Source of the DNA: Oscillospiraceae bacterium
GTDB lineage: Bacteria; Bacillota; Clostridia; Oscillospirales; Oscillospiraceae
Reading direction: 5' to 3'
NCBI GenBank assembly: GCA_016286595.1
Contig: JAEETR010000052.1
Coordinates: 1 to 7,456 of the forward strand
DNA: 7,456 nucleotides
Shown: positions 5,823 to 7,456 of the stretch, in pieces
How positions within the stretch are numbered: position 1 is the stretch's first letter
How the letters are laid out: each line of letters starts with the position of its first letter
Made by a program: the position numbers and the translations under genes
Notes under the pieces: generated by a model
Told to the model about the DNA's origin: nothing
The model's database searches: none
Seen by the model: the letters and a program-made list of their open reading frames with translations, nothing else

Positions 5823-6833
5823 TTAATTCGCCTCGTCGGTGGCGGAATACGCGCCGCAGGACTCCACCCGGACCATGCGGTCCTCGTAGAGGATCTTGGC
5901 GCCGTTGGTCATCAGCTTGTAGCCGATGGTGGAGTACTGGTCCAGCGGGCCGCCGGCCTCGTGCTTGGGATGGATGATCATCTCCAGGCCGCCGCCGTTT
6001 ACGTCCACGGTGCCGTAGGCGTCCTTGCCCAGGATCAGGGTGCAGTACACCGCCAGGCCGCTGGGGCAGCCCTCGCCCTTGAGGACCTTGGCCTGGGTGG
6101 TCTCCACGAAGCGGACGCCGTGGAGCTTGCCGATCTCGCCGTCGAAGATCTCGTTGGGGCCGGCGTACTTGTGGGCGTCCAGCCATGCCGGATCGCTGCG
6201 CAGGTCGTAGGCCACGCTGGGGTGGATGATGGCCACGTAGCAGCCGTCGATGGTGGGGGCGTGGTTCTTCTTCAGGAAGGTGGCGGCGCGGTTGACGGTG
6301 TCGGCGGTGAGCTTGCAGGTGGCGTCCAGCGATGCGCGGCTGGTGACGTCGGTGGTGCCGTTCTTGCGGGCGTAGATGACGGACGTGCCGGAGATGATGT
6401 CGTTGCGGATCAGCTCGTCACGGGTGCGTCCGGCGGAGGCGGCCAGCTCGGTGTTGGCCTCCAGGATCACGGGGTCCACGGCGGTGAGCGCCAGCTGGTC
6501 GGAGACGGAGACGTAGGTGCCGTACTGGGCCACCTCGTCGGTGATGGAGCTGACGCCCAGCTTCTGGCCGTCGGGGATGACGCCCTCGGTGAGCTGTCCG
6601 GCGTTTTCGAGGGTGTTGAACTTGCGCCACTCGATGACCTTGCCCCGGCCCTGGGGGATGGTCTGCTGGCGGCCGAACTGGGCGTGGACCATCTCGGGAC
6701 GGGCGTTGACCAGCAGCTCGGTGTCGTAGTAGGTCTTCATCTCGGGGGCCAGGGTGTTGGCGCCGGAGAAGGCGGTGACGGTGCCGGTGGCGGGATCCAC
6801 GTAACCGGCGGTGGTGTTGATAACGTTGCTCAT
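5823..6833 (-). CDS. Major capsid protein, N4-gp56 family
   Basis: This 336-residue protein has the look of the N4-gp56 family of major capsid proteins, which assemble as the icosahedral shell around the phage genome. Recognisable features are the N-terminal segment with APEMKTYYDTELL (residues 29-41), the conserved IEWRKFNTL (67-75), the AQYGTYVSVSDQLALT stretch (102-117), and the strongly family-like IIHPSVAYDLRSDP...NEIFDGEIGKLHGVRFVET block (202-245). Length fits the family. The ATG at 6831-6833 is preceded by AAAGGAG at good spacing, supporting this start. The TAA stop at 5823 lies two bases from the hairpin end of a composite repeat, and a second repeat hairpin lies just upstream of the ribosome-binding site. 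It is the only gene here whose two ends both touch composite repeats. Family assignment is from recognition of the sequence pattern, not a search. Confidence 0.9.
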   Translation of the reverse strand: MSNVINTTAGYVDPATGTVTAFSGANTLAPEMKTYYDTELLVNARPEMVHAQFGRQQTIPQGRGKVIEWRKFNTLENAGQLTEGVIPDGQKLGVSSITDEVAQYGTYVSVSDQLALTAVDPVILEANTELAASAGRTRDELIRNDIISGTSVIYARKNGTTDVTSRASLDATCKLTADTVNRAATFLKKNHAPTIDGCYVAIIHPSVAYDLRSDPAWLDAHKYAGPNEIFDGEIGKLHGVRFVETTQAKVLKGEGCPSGLAVYCTLILGKDAYGTVDVNGGGLEMIIHPKHEAGGPLDQYSTIGYKLMTNGAKILYEDRMVRVESCGAYSATDEAN

Positions 6834-6856
6834 GTGGTTTCTCCTTTCATTTCATT

Positions 6857-7022
6857 TCGTCCAAAATCTGCGGATTTTGGACGAGTGGGGTTTGCAGTCC
6901 GCTGCATGCACTCGCTTGCGGGGGACGCTCGCACACTGGCGGACTGAGCGGTATTTTTCCGACGCACATGTCGTCGGAAAAATGATGGAATACCCTTGGG
7001 TGCAAACGCGAATTTTGCGAAG
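6857..7022 (-). repeat. Composite hairpin element, copy IV (A-B-C with degenerate F), reversed
   Basis: Read on the minus strand: a degenerate F region (7022-6984), hairpin C with a perfect 12-bp stem (6953-6964 with 6972-6983), B stem CAGTCCGC/GCGGACTG (6895-6902 with 6939-6946) and hairpin A, a 12-bp stem (6857-6868 with 6873-6884, loop TGCG on the plus strand). The B block, 52 bases, matches copy III at 48 positions. Hairpin A sits about 8 bases upstream of the capsid gene's AAAGGAG, so it would be in the leader of that message. Confidence 0.75.
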
Positions 7023-7026
7023 AGCG

Positions 7027-7059
7027 CGCGGGATCAAAACGTAACCCGCGCCGATCGGC
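7027..7059. repeat. Junction palindromes between the two facing composite copies
   Basis: CGCGGG and CCCGCG (7027-7032 with 7045-7050) can pair across 12 bases. The palindrome GCCGATCGGC follows at 7050-7059. They lie where reversed copy IV and forward copy V meet. Confidence 0.45.
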
Positions 7060-7075
7060 GGGAGTCGGAGGTGAT

Positions 7076-7356
7076 GCCTCGCAGAGTTCCGCCGCTGTCA
7101 GCGGCGGAAGACTCTCAATCGAAATTACTGACGACATGCGCGTCAGTAATTTCACTTCTCAGGCTCACGGAGTGTGCGAACGAACGGGGTCCCCACCGCA
7201 AACCAACGCAGTGTTTGCGGTGGGGAGAGGAGCCGGAACGGAGCGAGTGAGGCGTGCCGCTGTGCGGCACGACGAAGGCTGCACAGTCTCCGGCGACGAA
7301 GTGCGCGCAGTGAGCCGGCAAACTCCTCTCACCCAAAATCCGCAGATTTTGGGTGA
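7076..7356 (+). repeat. Composite hairpin element, copy V (F-C-B-A with extra hairpins inside B)
   Basis: F: TTCCGCCGCT-GTC-AGCGGCGGAA (7087-7109). C: 13-bp perfect stem (7121-7133 with 7141-7153), loop ACATGCG. B: GGCTCAC with GTGAGCC (7162-7168, 7310-7316). A: 12-bp stem (7329-7340 with 7345-7356), loop CGCA. Inside B are a 14-bp stem (7190-7203 with 7213-7226), an 8-bp hairpin (7253-7260 with 7264-7271) and GCCGGA/TCCGGC (7232-7237 with 7289-7294), making a multi-branched fold. Every shared helix has a different sequence from copies III and IV but still pairs. It ends one base from the stop of the upstream partial gene. Confidence 0.75.
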
Positions 7357-7357
7357 A

Positions 7358-7456
7358 TTAAAACACGACCCTCTCCCCCCGCATGACGCGGTCGCGGATG
7401 TCCCGGCGCTGCTGGGGGGACAGGTGTGCCGGGTCGGGGCGTGTGTCGGCGGCGGC
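7358..7456 (-). CDS. C-terminal end of an unidentified late gene (partial)
   Basis: An open frame enters the window at 7456 on the minus strand and gives 32 residues before a TAA at 7358-7360. The tail reads ...LSPQQRRDIRDRVMRGERVVF, a charged, probably helical sequence with coding-like composition. It ends one base before hairpin A of the adjacent repeat element. It lies directly upstream of the major capsid gene in transcription order, where many phages encode the scaffolding protein or a capsid maturation protein, so a scaffold is a reasonable guess from position only. I do not recognise the family from this short piece. The start and most of the gene are outside the window. Confidence 0.6.
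   Translation of the reverse strand, partial: AAADTRPDPAHLSPQQRRDIRDRVMRGERVVF

Noticed and set aside
5364..6947. 527-codon plus-strand open frame
   Set aside because: It runs through the repeat array and then antisense to the capsid gene, and lacks a credible ribosome-binding site.
6953..6983. Hairpin with A/T-rich ends as an intrinsic terminator
   Set aside because: The T-run and A-run are part of the stem and no separate T-run follows the stem on either strand; same for the A hairpins.
6847..7155. 102-codon minus-strand frame before the capsid gene
   Set aside because: It lies wholly in composite repeats; segments recur in other frames of the other copies, which marks it as non-coding.
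5647..7356. CRISPR array or integron attC sites
   Set aside because: The repeat units are irregular, in both orientations and separated by genes, with no uniform spacers; the hairpins lack the GTTRRRY-type core of attC.

Overview
The window is part of the late (virion structural) operon of a tailed phage or prophage. Every credible gene is on the minus strand, so transcription runs from position 7456 towards 1. The DNA is GC-rich. The ribosome-binding sites are strong AAAGGAG types, one virion protein has a Gram-positive-style peptidoglycan-binding domain, and the intergenic repeats resemble those I associate with GC-rich gut Clostridia (Oscillospiraceae, e.g. the Oscillibacter/Flavonifractor group). 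The host assignment is an inference from these features.

Layout in transcription order: the C-terminal tail of an unidentified gene (7456-7358, in the place where a scaffold gene is usual); an N4-gp56-type major capsid protein (6833-5823); an 80-aa conserved head-region protein (5361-5119); a 129-aa head-tail adaptor-like protein (4481-4092) overlapping by 10 bp a 583-aa nozzle/stabilisation-like protein (4101-2350); a 436-aa virion protein with an N-terminal peptidoglycan-binding domain (2212-902); and, 13 bp later, a 277-aa tail fibre/tip-like protein (888-55). Coat, then adaptor, then nozzle, then ejection- or tail-type proteins recalls the short-tailed (P22-like) order. Together these genes would build the capsid shell, close its vertex and form the tail and cell-wall-penetrating parts.

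The unusual part is the spacer DNA. Apart from the 10-bp overlap and the 13-bp gap, every intergenic gap is filled almost completely by palindromic repeat elements, leaving only about 25 bp for the next gene's ribosome-binding site. Non-coding DNA is about 1.8 kb of 7.46 kb, high for a phage late operon. Three repeat systems are present. (1) A composite element in five copies or partial copies (2238-2364, 5526-5588, 5647-5820, 6857-7022 reversed, 7076-7356) is built from an ordered series of helices called here F, C, B and A. Their sequences differ between copies while pairing is kept. (2) MITE-like elements end in a GATGAGG-type inverted repeat (1-50, 4797-5095, 5402-5520). (3) A cluster of small TGTCATTGCGAGG...GGCAATCC units lies at 4566-4735, beside a 7-unit GC-rich 8-bp tandem repeat.

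The composite element is the best candidate for something undescribed: a structure-conserved intergenic element that occupies gene junctions and in one case supplies the stop codon of the gene before it. No RNA genes, CRISPR array, canonical U-tract terminator or convincing promoter was seen. The long plus-strand open frames are shadows of the GC-rich minus-strand genes.
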